Below, in pieces: positions 48,860 to 58,153 of a stretch of 64,000 nt of DNA. Source of the stretch: AC-32 sp963704005 (GTDB taxonomy: Bacteria; Actinomycetota; Thermoleophilia; Gaiellales; Gaiellaceae); assembly GCA_963704005.1 (NCBI GenBank), contig CAVPGJ010000001.1:310001-374000 (forward strand), given 5' to 3'. Numbering within the stretch: position 1 is the stretch's first letter; each line of letters starts with the position of its first letter. The position numbers were made by a program, and so were the translations under genes. The notes under the pieces were generated by a model. It was not told where the DNA came from, did not search any database, and saw only the letters and a list, made by a program, of their open reading frames with translations.

Positions 48860-50904
48860 CCGCGGGCGCTCCGGCTCGAACCGCTTCCTGCCGCCCGACC
48901 CGCGGGTGGAGGAGCCCTACCGCTTCACGCCGCAGCTCGCCCTCCGACTCGGGATCCTCGGCGCGCTGGCGCTCGTCGTCTTCGGCGTCCTCTTCTTCCG
49001 CCTCTGGGCGCTGCAGGTGCTCTCCGGGCCGCAGTACCTTCAGGCCTCGCTCGAACAACCAGGTGCGCTCGCTCCGGCTGCCCGCCCAGCGCGGCGAGAT
49101 CCTCGACCGCAACGACCGGCCGCTCGTGGCGACGATTCCCGGCACCGCCGTCGCGCTCTCTCCCCAGGACCTGGACAAGAGCTCGTACCAAGCCTGGCTC
49201 GGTGAGCTGCGCAGGCTGTCGGGTGTCCTGCAAGTGCCGGTGGCCCAGATGGTCTCCGAGATCAAGCTGCGCAAGAACGATCCCGTCACCCCGGTGATCG
49301 TACGGACGTCGGTGACGCGCGATGCGCCGATCGATTACCTCTCCGAGCACCTCGACCAGTTCCCGGGCGTCCAGATCGTCAACACCTTCCAGCGCAGCTA
49401 CCCGTACGGCTCGCTGGCCGCGCAGCTCGTCGGCTACGTCTCCCAGATCTCGCCGCAGGAGTTGAAGCAGCTCGGCCCGAAGGGCTACTCGGCCGGTGAC
49501 GTGATCGGCCAGGCGGGGCTCGAGTCGACGTATGACTCGTACCTCCGCGGGCGGGCGGGCCTCGCCCAGCGGACCGTCGACTCGGTCGGGCACCGGACCA
49601 GCGGGCTCGTCCTGAAGCGTCCCCCGACGCCGGGCGAGTCGATCAAGCTGACCCTCGACGTCAACCTCCAGCGCGCCGCCGAGCAGGCGCTCGCGAACGG
49701 AATCCAGCTCGCCCGCAACAACCAGCAGTACCAGGCCGACGGCGGCGCGATCGTCGCACTCGACCCGCGCGACGGCTCGATCCTGGCAATGGCCTCGAGC
49801 CCGACCTACGACCCGCGCGTCTACACCGGCCGCGTCACCAACAAGCGCCTCGCCGCGCAGGGGCTCACCCCCGGGACCGCGCCCGGGCGCAACTACCCGG
49901 CGCTGAACCGCGCTCTCGACGGCGTCTATCCCGCCGGCTCGACCTTCAAGCCGGTGACTGCGCTCGCCGCGCTGCAGACGCACATCCTTCCCTCGACGTC
50001 GACCGTCCTGCAGTGCACGGGCTCGTACACCGTGCCCAGCCAGTTCCCCGGAGGAAAGCCGCAGGTCTTTCAAAACGTCGACCCGTACGTCGACCAGGCG
50101 ATGACGCTCCCGACGGCGCTCGCCCAGTCGTGCGACACGTGGTTCTACCAGCTCGGCGACGACTTCTACAAAGCGCCTCCGAGCGCCGGCCACCCGCTGC
50201 AGGCCTGGGCGGCGAAGTTCGGCTTCGGCAAGAAGACCGGCGTCGACGTCGGTCCGGAGTCGGCCGGCCTGCTGCCGACCCCTGAGTGGCGCCACCGCGC
50301 CTTCACGGCCAAGACCGACCCGTCCAACTGGCGGATCGACCGGAGCTGGAAGCCGGGCGACTCGATCCAGCTCGCGATCGGACAGAAGGACCTGCTGGTG
50401 ACGCCGCTGCAGATGGCCCGCTTCTACGCGCTGATCGCAAACGGCGGCAAGCTCGTCCGGCCCCACCTCGTCGACGAGGTGACCGAGGGCGGCGGCGGCC
50501 GCTCGCAGCCTCGCGTCGTCAAGCGCTTCACGGCCCCGGCGCCGCAGCCGGTCGGGCTCGATCCGCTCTACCTCCACGCGGTCCAGGACGGCCTCTACCA
50601 GGCGACGCACGCCTCCTACGGAACCTCGGCGGGCGTCTTCGGCACTTTCCCGGTGCAGATCGCGGGCAAGACCGGCACCGCACAGAAGGACCCGAGCACG
50701 AGCCAACGCGACCAGTCCTGGTGGTGCGGCTACGGGCCGGTGAACAGCGCCCAGCCGCCCGACATCGTCGTCTGCGCGCTGATCGAGAACGGCGGCTTCG
50801 GCGCCGACGCGGCCGCCCCCGCCGCGCTGCAGGTCTTCCAGCAGTTCTTCCGCAAGTCGCTCGGCGCCACCGGGGCCACGGGCGTGACGGGGCCGACCGG
50901 ATGA
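48852..50904 (+). CDS. mrdA: Penicillin-binding protein 2 (one +1 frameshift near 49056)
   Basis: 683 residues after removing one extra G. Class B transpeptidase of the elongasome. A short basic N-terminus and one helix (LGILGALALVVFGVLFFRL) are followed by the dimerisation/pedestal domain (QRGEILDRNDRPLV) and the transpeptidase domain: SxxK in PAGSTFKP, SxN-equivalent in AQSCDTWFY (SCD), and KTG in IAGKTGTAQKD. TTG 48852 has GGAGG 9 nt upstream; the mreD stop lies inside. It ends in ATGA with rodA. The C-terminus carries a collagen-like ATGATGVTGPTG. The break is between QASL and NNQVRSLRL. Confidence 0.93.
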
Positions 50905-52104
50905 TCGAGGCTGTCGACAGGCGCGCCAGGGGCCTGCGGCCGGTCCGCAGCGAGGGCCTGGAGCTGACCGGCTTCCTGCGCCGGCTCGACTGGGTGCTGC
51001 TCGCCGCGGTCGCCGCGCTGCTCGGCTACGGCCTCTGGGCGATCGCCGGGATCACGAAGCACGACATCACCGGCGACCCGAGCTACTACGTCGTGCGCCA
51101 GGGTGTGTACGCGGCGGTCGGGGTCGTCGGGCTCGCGGTGCTCGTCCTAGTCGACCCGGACTACTACCGGCGCTACAAGCGGGCGATCTACATCGGCACG
51201 ACCGGGATCATGCTCCTGGTGCTGCTCGGCGGCACCGTCTCGCGGCACTCGAAGCGCTGGCTCGATCTCGGCTTCTTCCGCTTCCAGCCGTCCGAGTTCG
51301 GGAAGCTGCTGTTCGTCCTCTTCCTGGCCGGCTTCCTCGCCGACCGGGCCAGGCGGCTCGGCGAGAGCCGCACCGTCCTCGAGGCGATCGGCTTCGCCTC
51401 GGTGCCGATCCTGCTCGTGTTCGTCCAGCCCGACGTCGGCACGGCGATGGTCTACACGGTCGCCCTGGCGGGCGTGCTGTTCGTCGCCGGGCGTGCGCTG
51501 GGCGCATCTCGCGATCCTCGGCGCGGGCGCCGTCGCGTTCGCGCTGATCGTGCTCTGGCTGCTGCCGGCCGCCGGCGTGCACGTGCTCAAGCCCTACCAG
51601 GAGCAGCGCCTGACGCACTTCACGCACCCCGACCCAGGATCCCGGCCGGCGCGACCTACAACGTCGCGCCAGTCGATCAACGCCGTCGGCGCCGGCGGCT
51701 TCCGCGGCCGCGGCGTCGCCGGCTCGACGCAGACGAACCTCGCACTTCCTGCCCGGAGCACGCGACCGACTTCGCGTTCGCCTCGCTCGCCGAGCAGCGC
51801 GGCTTCGTCGGCGTCTCGATCCTGCTGCTGCTCTACCTGCTCGTCGTCTGGCGCGGGCTGAAGATCGATCGCCGTCGCGCGCGACGCGTTCTCGGCGATC
51901 GCCGCGGGCGGGATCGTGGTCGCGTTCCTGTTCCAGATCTTCGTCAACGTCGGCATGAGCGATCGGCATCGCGCCGGTGACCGGGATCCCGCTCCCGTTC
52001 GTCAGCGCGGCGGCTCGGCGCTGATCGCGAACCTGCTCGCGATCGGCGTGCTGCAGGCGATTCACGCCCGCGGCACCGGCTCTCGGAGGCGCCTGCTCCG
52101 GTAG
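50901..52104 (+). CDS. rodA: RodA/FtsW-family SEDS glycosyltransferase (about eight indels)
   Basis: About 400 residues when frames are joined. Membrane glycosyltransferase that polymerises lipid II together with PBP2. The first 195 residues read cleanly: RQGVYAAVGVVGLAVLVLVD, SKRWLDLGFFRFQPSEFGKL and VFVQPDVGTAMVYTVAL, including the catalytic-Asp region. Further family blocks appear in different frames: HVLKPYQEQRLTHFTHPD, QSINAVGAGGFRGRGVAGST, FLPEHATDFAFASLAEQRGF, VAFLFQIFVNVGMS and VTGIPLPFVSAGGSALIANL. At least seven extra bases and one missing base fall between 51490 and 51995. All motifs survive, so sequence error is likelier than decay. Confidence 0.86.
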
Positions 52105-52142
52105 CCCCGGTGTCGTCCGAGCGGGGTCCTACGATCTCGCAC

Positions 52143-52340
52143 ATGGTCGCCAGACCAGAAGCCGAGGAGCTGCTGATGATCGAGGAGGCCGACGCCTGGT
52201 TCGAGTACCTCGAGGCGACGCGGGCGCAGTCGGCGATCCGCTACAGCGAGCTCGAGCCGTGGGCGTGGGCGCGTCTCAGTCAACGGCTGCGCGCCGTCCG
52301 AGCCAAGCGCGCCAAGCTCCGCCCCGCCGCGGCCGCGTAG
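52143..52340 (+). CDS. Small hypothetical protein
   Basis: 65 residues, charged and helical (AEELLMIEEADAWFEYLEAT, AWARLSQRLRAVRAKRAKL), with an acidic half and a basic half. No family recognised. ATG 52143 is chosen; an upstream GTG adds eleven residues. Placed between rodA and RNase E/G in the same orientation; a hairpin (GCTAGCC / GGCTAGC, 52360-52378) follows. Could be a small cytosolic regulator or an orphan; function unknown. Confidence 0.6.
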   Translation: MVARPEAEELLMIEEADAWFEYLEATRAQSAIRYSELEPWAWARLSQRLRAVRAKRAKLRPAAAA

Positions 52341-52359
52341 CCGCCTCGAAGGTCGCGCT

Positions 52360-52378
52360 GCTAGCCTGTGGGGCTAGC
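52360..52378 (+). terminator. Small hairpin between hypothetical gene and RNase E/G
   Basis: GCTAGCC TGTGG GGCTAGC, 7 bp. It lies in the 129-nt gap upstream of the ribonuclease gene, so terminator or leader element are both possible. No U-tract. Confidence 0.35.
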
Positions 52379-52469
52379 CATGAGTTTTGACCCACATGCT
52401 GCAGCGCGCGCTCCGCCCTGACTCGAGCGATGACAGCGCGCGCGCACCAACCAAGGAGATTTCACTTGC

Positions 52470-55104
52470 TTGCGATGGTTCCGTCGGCGCAAGCCGACCA
52501 TCGACGAGCGCGCCGCACCGCTGCGAGCGCGCCGCACTACCCCTGCCGAGACCGTAAGCCCGAAGCCCGCCGAGGCGGGCGCGACCGAACGAGACACCAG
52601 CACGCAAGCGCCGCGGCGCGGCAGCCGCGGCGGACGCGGCCGCAACGAAGCCGGCCACGGCCTCAGCCGCAACGGCCGAGGCAAGACCAAGCCGAAGCCG
52701 AGCCGGCCGCAGAAGAAGGAGGCAAGCGCCCCGAGCGGCGTCCCGCCGCCCGCAAGCAGCGCGCGCCCAGGCGCCGGACCCCGGAGCGCCGCCCGCCGCT
52801 GCCGCCCGCCAAGCGCGAGCTGCTGATCTCCGTCGACGTCAGCGAGCAGCGCGTCGCCGTCCTCGAGGACGACAAGGTCGCCGAGGCCTACCTCGAGCGG
52901 CCCGAGCGCCGCTCGATCGCCGGCAACATCTACAAGGGCACCGTCGACAACGTGCTGCCCGGGATGGAGGCCGCGTTCATCGAGATCGGCCTCGAGAAGA
53001 ACGGCTTCCTCTACGTCGACGAGGTCGTCGCGCCGGAGCTGGAAGGCCGCTCGCACGGCCGCAAGATCCAGGACCTGCTGAGCCGCGGCCAGGAGGTGCT
53101 CGTCCAGGCGGTCAAGGACCCGATGAAGTCGAAGGGCGCCCGGCTGACGACCGAGATCTCGCTCCCCGGCCGCTTCGTCGTCTTCGTCCCGAGCGGCGAG
53201 GGCCTCGGCGTCTCGCGCCGGCTGGAGGACGACGAGCGCATCGCGCCTGCGCGACATCCTCAAGCGCCTCGACGTCAAGAAGGGCGGCGTGATCGTCCGC
53301 ACCGCGGCCGAGGGCGCCTCCGCCGAGGACATCGAGCGCGACCTCGTCTTCCTGCAGCGGCTCTGGAAGACGATCGAGACGCGCGCCAAGACGGCGAAGT
53401 CGCCCGCGCTCGTCTACCAGGAGGCCGAGCTGCCGCTGCGCGTCGTCCGCGACCTGTTCACCGACGACTTCGAGCGGGCGCTCGTCGACCACGAGCGCAC
53501 CTACAAGCGGATCGTCGGCTACCTGAAGAAGACCTCGCCGCACATGGTCGAGCGCGTCGCACCGCCACCGCGAGAAGACGCCGCTGATGGAGGCCTTCGG
53601 CGTGGACGACGAGATCCGCTCGACGCTCTCGCGCCGGGTCGACCTGCCCTCCGGCGGCTATCTCGATCTTCGACTACGCCGAGGCGTTCACGGTCATCGA
53701 CGTCAACACGGGCCGCTTCGTCGGCTCGCGCTCGAAGTCGTCCGGCGCGCGGCTCGAGGACACGATCACGAAGAACAACCTCGAGGCGGTCAAGGAGGTC
53801 GTGCGCCAGCTGCGGCTGCGCGACATCGGCGGGATCATCGTCATCGACTTCATCGACATGGCGAACCCGAAGAACCGCGCCACCGTCGAGGAGGCGCTGA
53901 AGAACGAGCTGGAGCGCGACCGGACCAAGACCTACGTCGTCGAGATCTCGCCGCTCGGGCTGGTCGAGATGACGCGCCAGAACGTGACCGACGGGCCGCG
54001 TGAGATCCTCACGCGCAAGTGCACCGATCTGCGGCGGTGACGGGGTCGTCCTCTCGGAGGCCTCGGCCGCGGTCGACGCCGAGCGGCATCTGCGGGCGCT
54101 GGCCGCGAGCGCGCCGCGGACGAAGGCGTTCAAGGTCGAGCTCGAGCGCGAAGGTCGCCTCGGTGCTGATCGGCCCGGGCGCCTCGCGGCTGATGGCGAT
54201 CGAGGAGGAGACCAAGCGCCGCTTCCTGATCGTCCCGCGCGAGGACGTCGCCGTCGACCACTTCGAGGTGCTCGGCAAGGGCACGCTGGAGAGCCTCGAC
54301 GGCAAGCCGGCGCCGGTCGCGGAGGGCAAGCAGCTCGAGCTGAAGCTGGTCGAGGTCGGCAAGTACGACGTCAACGCCGGTATCGGCAAGCTCGACGGGC
54401 TCTCGGTCTGCGTCGGCGGGGCGGCGCCGCTCGTCGGCAAGAAGGCGAAGGTCCGGATCGAGCGCGTGCTGAACGGCACCGCCTACGCGACGCTCGTCGC
54501 CGGCGGCAAGCAGCCCGAGGCGCCGATCACGGCCGAGGGCGAGGCCGAGAAGCCGACCCGCAAGCCTCCGGCGCGAAAGCGCTCGTCCGGCGAAGCCGGA
54601 CCGGTGGAGGGGGCCTCGGGGGAACCGGGAGGTTCCCCCGGCGAAGTGGCGAGCCCGGAGCCCGAGCCGAAGGCCGAGGCCGAAGAGGCGGCGGTCGAGG
54701 AGCCCGAGGCCGAAGAGCCAGAGGCCGAAGAGCCGGAGGCGGAGGAAGAAGCGGAGGCGGTTGCGGACGCGCCGGCCAAGAAGAAGACCCGCCGCGGCTC
54801 GCGCGGCGGCCGCCGCAGGCGCAAGAAGCCTGCCGGCGCCACCGCGGAGACTCCTGCAGGTGCACCCGCACCTGCAGCCGCAGCCGACGGCGAGGGCCCC
54901 AAGATCCACCTGCCCGCCCCCGACCTCGGGACCGACGAGCCCGAGGAGGCGCCCGCGCCGGAAGCGGCGGCGTCGGAGAACGGCGAGCAGCCCAAGCCGA
55001 AGAAGAAGACCCGCCGGGGCTCGCGCGGGGGCCGTAACAGGCGCCGGAAGAGCGGCACCGCGGCCGCCGGCGGCTCGGGCTCGGAAGCCGCAAAGAGCAG
55101 CTAA
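52470..55104 (+). CDS. RNase E/G-family ribonuclease with C-terminal TRAM domain (several frameshifts)
   Basis: About 875 residues when frames are joined. The basic, disordered N-tail (PRRGSRGGRGRN) is followed by the S1/RNase H-like core: RELLISVDVSEQRVAVLED, NIYKGTVDNVLPGMEAAFIE, EKNGFLYVDEV. The catalytic DNase I-like part has FTVIDVNTGRF and IIVIDFIDM (Mg-binding Asp residues), and the zinc link appears as KC.ICGGDG near 54030. A TRAM-like domain follows (residues about 620-680: DVNAGIGKLDGLSV), then an acidic EAEEPEAEEP stretch and two basic KKKTRRGSRGGR blocks. Extra bases near 53248, 53568, 53672, 54026 and 54155, plus one or two in the N-tail, break the frame. TTG 52470 follows AAGGAG. 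A palindromic repeat (copy C) sits inside the tail. Confidence 0.86.
54601..54642 (+). repeat. GC-rich palindromic repeat, copy C, inside the RNase E/G gene
   Basis: GGAGGGGGCCTCGGGGGAACC and GGTTCCCCCGG: same layout as copies A and B with a more diverged core. It is in frame and codes a Gly/Pro-rich piece of the linker (GASGEPGGSPGEV), so it appears to have been accommodated in the protein. Confidence 0.6.
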
Positions 55105-55115
55105 ACTTCCGGATC

Positions 55116-55139
55116 CGCGGGCGGCTCAGCCCGCGTTTT
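55116..55139 (+). terminator. Hairpin plus T-tract upstream of rplU
   Basis: CGCGGGC GGCTCA GCCCGCG TTTT: classic intrinsic terminator, 11 nt after the RNase E/G stop. Only 7 nt separate it from the rplU ATG, so it could end the ribonuclease transcript, attenuate rplU, or serve as an L21 leader. Confidence 0.7.
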
Positions 55140-55145
55140 GGTGCC

Positions 55146-55662
55146 ATGAGCTACGCGATCATCTCACTCGGTGGCAAGCAGTACCGCGTCCGCGAGGGCG
55201 AACGCCTGCTCGTGGACCGCCTCCCGACCGAGGAGGGCAAGACCTTCCATCCCGAGGTGCTGATGCTCGGCGGCGACGGGAAGTTCGAGCTCGCGCCGAA
55301 GAGCGTGCAGGTGACCGCGAAGGTCGTCGGCTCGCCGCTCGGCCAGAAGATCCGGATCGGCAAGTACAAGCCGAAGAGCGGCTACCGGCGCCACACCGGC
55401 TTCCGCGCGAAGCTCTCGCAGATCGAGATCCAGTCGATCGGCTCGGGCCGGGCTGCCGGCGGCCGCGAAGAAGGAAGCCGCCCCGAATGCGGAGGCGCCC
55501 GCGAAGCTGCCGGGAGGGTACGCCGACATGACCGTGAAGGAGATCGCCGAGAAGGCTGGAAGCTGGTCGCCCGAGCAGGTCGCGGCGGCCCTTGAGTACG
55601 AGCAGGCGCACGGCAAGCGCAAGGGCGCGCTGGCCGCGCTCGAAGCGCAGGAGGACAAGTAG
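55146..55662 (+). CDS. rplU: Ribosomal protein L21 with C-terminal extension (one +1 frameshift near 55450)
   Basis: 171 residues after correcting one base; typical L21 is about 103. Residues 1-100 are standard: MSYAIISLGGKQYRVREG, KYKPKSGYRRHTGFRAKL. The extra 65-residue tail has an Ala-rich linker then a helical domain (KEIAEKAGSWSPEQVAAALE). Such extensions with helix-forming KEI segments are known in some actinobacterial L21 proteins. The break is in the linker. ATG 55146; rpmA begins at the next base after the stop. Confidence 0.9.
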
Positions 55663-55914
55663 ATGGCTCATAAAAAGGGACTTGGCTCTTCCAGGAACGG
55701 GCGCGACTCGAAGCCCAAGATGCTCGGCGTCAAGGTCTTCGACGGCCAGGGCGTGACGGCGGGGACGATCATCGTCCGCCAGCGCGGCACGCGCTTCCGC
55801 CCGGGCCCCGGGGCCGGCCTCGGCCGCGACGACACGATCTTCGCCAAGCGCGACGGCCGCGTGGCCTTTCAGACCAGCGGCGGCCGCCGCCTGGTCGCAG
55901 TCGTCAGTAACTAA
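55663..55914 (+). CDS. rpmA: Ribosomal protein L27
   Basis: 83 residues, normal length. AHKKGLGSSRNGRDSKPKML is the typical L27 start, and GTIIVRQRGTRFRPGPGAGL the conserved middle. ATG 55663 follows the rplU stop with no gap. The N-terminus reaches the peptidyl-transferase centre. rplU-rpmA-obgE order is standard. Confidence 0.97.
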   Translation: MAHKKGLGSSRNGRDSKPKMLGVKVFDGQGVTAGTIIVRQRGTRFRPGPGAGLGRDDTIFAKRDGRVAFQTSGGRRLVAVVSN

Positions 55915-55926
55915 AAGCGATAGCTG

Positions 55927-57116
55927 GTGTTCACGGATCGCGCCCGCATCCAGGTGCAGGCGGGGCGCGGCGGCGACGGCGCGCTCAGCTTCCGGCGCGA
56001 GAAGTACGTCCCGAAGGGCGGCCCGGACGGCGGCGACGGCGGGCCGGGCGGCGACGTCGTCGTCGTTCGCCGACCCGGATCTGCGCGACCTGTCCGGCTT
56101 CCGCTCGCGCCACTGGTTCGCCGCCAGGCGCGGCGGAGGCGGCGGCGGGTCGGGCAGGCACGGCGCGACTGGCGAGAGCGTCGAGCTGCGCGTCCCGGCC
56201 GGCACGCAGGTCTTCGATGCGGACGAGCAGCTGGTCGCCGACCTCGTGCACGCGGGCGCGCGCGCGGTGCTCGCCCGCGGCGGCTCCGGCGGCCGGGGGA
56301 ACCGGCGCTTCGCCACCTCGACCCGGCAGGCGCCACGCTTCGCCGAGACCGGCTTCCCGGGCGAGCAGGGCGAGTACGAGCTGCGCCTCAAGCTCCTCGC
56401 CGACGCCGCGCTCGTCGGCTTGCCGAACGCCGGCAAGTCGTCGCTGCTGCGGCGCATCTCGAACGCCAAGCCGAAGGTCGCCGACTACCCGTTCACGACG
56501 ATCCAGCCGGTGCTCGGCACCGTCGAGACGGACGAGCGGCAGCTCGTGGTCGCGGACGTCCCGGGCCTGATCGAGGGCGCAAGCGAGGGCGCGGGGCTCG
56601 GCCACGAGTTCCTGGCGCACCTCGAGCGTGCGCGCCTGCTCGTCCATGTGATCGACGTCTCCGAGGTCGAGCCGGCCGAGCGGTTCGAGCAGATCGACCG
56701 CGAGCTGCGCGCGTACGGCCACGGCCTCGACGAGCTGCCGCAGGCGGTTGCGCTCAACAAGATCGACCTCGTCTCCGAGGTGCCGGCATTCGAGCCGGCC
56801 GACCCGCGCGTGCAGCGGGTGTTCGCCGTCTCGAGCGCGACCGGCGAGGGGGTCGAGGCCTTCCGGCGGGCGCTGTTCGAGCTTTGCCCGCCCGCGCCCG
56901 AGCCGGAGCAGGCCGACGACGGGCTGGCCGACTTCCTCGTCTACCGGCCCAAGCCGGACCCGCGGCGCGGCTACCGGATCTTCAGAACCGACCGCGGCTT
57001 CCGCGTCGTCGGCCGCCCGCCCGGCCGAGGAGGAGCTCGAGCGCGCTCTCCGCGAGGCCGGCGCGAGGAAGGGCGACGAGGTCGAGGTCGCCGGCGAGGC
57101 GCTGGAGCTCCAGTGA
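55927..57116 (+). CDS. obgE: GTPase Obg (two +1 frameshifts)
   Basis: 395 residues after dropping extra bases near 56071 and 57024. Glycine-rich Obg fold at the N-terminus (VQAGRGGDGALSFRREKYVP, GGSGGRGNRRFATSTRQAP), then the G domain with G1 GLPNAGKSS, G2 switch (DYPFTTIQPVLG), G3 DVPGLIEGAS and G4 NKID. A C-terminal OCT-like domain follows (DFLVYRPKPDPRRGYRIF). GTG 55927. Obg takes part in 50S assembly and the stringent response. Ends as GTGA with nadD. Confidence 0.94.
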
Positions 57117-57673
57117 CCGGGATCCTCGGCGGTACCTTCGACCCGCCGCACAACGGGCACGTGGCGCTCGCGCGGGCGGCGGTGGAGAAGCTGCCGATCG
57201 AGCGGCTGCTCGTCCTCGTCGCCGCCCGGCCGGGCCACCGCCGGGTCGTCGCCGACGCCGACGCGCGCCTGCGCCTGGCCCAGGCCGCCTTCGCCGATCT
57301 CCCCGCCGAGGTCGAGCTCGACGACAACGCCTTCACCGTCGACGCCGTCCGCGGCGGGCGCTTCGGCGATGCGCTCTTCGTGGTCGGCGCCGACGAGGGC
57401 GCGGACTTCCCGTCCTGGAAGGAGCCGGACGAGGTGCTGCGCTGGGTGCGCCTCGCCGTCGGCACCCGCTCGGGCTATCCGCCCGCCGACCTCGAGCGCT
57501 ATGGCGATCGCGTCGTCCCGTTCGAGCTCGCCTCGCCGCCGGTCTCCTCGAGCGAGGTTCGCGACCGCGTGGCGCGGGGAGAGCCGATCGACGACCTCGT
57601 CCCGCCGGCGGTCGCCGAGGCGATTCGCGGCCTCGGCCTGTACCGCGGCTACACTGATCGCGACTCCGACTAG
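57113..57673 (+). CDS. nadD: Nicotinate-nucleotide adenylyltransferase (NadD-like)
   Basis: 186 residues. Nucleotidyltransferase fold: ILGGTFDPPHNGHVALA is the (H/T)xGH adenylyl site and SSSEVRDRVARGEP the ISSTxIR-type motif. It converts NaMN and ATP to deamido-NAD. GTG 57113 overlaps the obgE stop. The substrate loop usually carrying a KPxxP signature is replaced by VAARPGHRRVV, so a close relative is possible, but the neighbourhood (obgE-nadD-rsfS) supports NadD. Confidence 0.86.
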   Translation: MTGILGGTFDPPHNGHVALARAAVEKLPIERLLVLVAARPGHRRVVADADARLRLAQAAFADLPAEVELDDNAFTVDAVRGGRFGDALFVVGADEGADFPSWKEPDEVLRWVRLAVGTRSGYPPADLERYGDRVVPFELASPPVSSSEVRDRVARGEPIDDLVPPAVAEAIRGLGLYRGYTDRDSD

Positions 57674-57688
57674 GAACCACACGAGCCA

Positions 57689-58045
57689 CTGACACCGATC
57701 GAACACGCCCGCCGAATCGCCGGCCTCGCGCAGGAGAAGCTGGCGCAGGACATCCTCATCCTCGACATGCGGCCCGTGTGCAGCTACACGGACTTCTTCG
57801 TGCTGGCAACAGGGCAGAGCCCGCGCCAGACGAAGGCGATCTGGGACGAGGTGCACGGCCGCCTCAAGCAGGAGGAGCGCTCGCTGCCCGCGTCGGTCGC
57901 CGGGGAGCCCGAGGGCCGCTGGATCGTCGCCGACTACCTGGACGTGGTCTTCCACGTCTTCACCGCCGAGGCGCGCGAGTACTACCGCCTCGAGGAGCTC
58001 TGGGGCGACGTCCCGAGCGTCGAGTTCGCCTCGGCGACGGCCTAG
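57689..58045 (+). CDS. rsfS: Ribosome silencing factor RsfS
   Basis: 118 residues if it starts at CTG 57689, or 92 from the internal ATG 57767. The longer form restores the family N-terminus (ARRIAGLAQEKLAQDILILD) and lies after AGGAA, so a CTG start is favoured though rare. The body has YTDFFVLATGQSPRQTKAIW and GRWIVADYLDVVFHVF, both RsfS signatures. It binds L14 and blocks subunit joining in starvation. It follows nadD as in most bacteria. Confidence 0.9.
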   Translation: MTPIEHARRIAGLAQEKLAQDILILDMRPVCSYTDFFVLATGQSPRQTKAIWDEVHGRLKQEERSLPASVAGEPEGRWIVADYLDVVFHVFTAEAREYYRLEELWGDVPSVEFASATA

Positions 58046-58064
58046 CTACAATCCGGGTCGACCA

Positions 58065-58137
58065 GGGGCCATAGCTCAGCTGGGAGAGCGTCTGGCTGGC
58101 AGCCAGAAGGTCACGGGTTCGAATCCCGTTGGCTCCA
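58065..58137 (+). tRNA. tRNA-Ala (anticodon GGC)
   Basis: Acceptor GGGGCCA / TGGCTCC (one G-U pair), anticodon stem TCTGG/CCAGA around CTGGCAG, so GGC. T-arm CGGGTTCGAATCCCG. CCA not encoded. Confidence 0.95.
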
Positions 58138-58153
58138 TCGTCAGGAAGACGGG

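Noticed and set aside
51480..54160. Programmed +1 frameshifting in rodA and RNase E/G
   Set aside because: Six to eight separate shifts per gene with no shared slippery site or stop codon at the shift is not how programmed shifting works. Sequence error is simpler.
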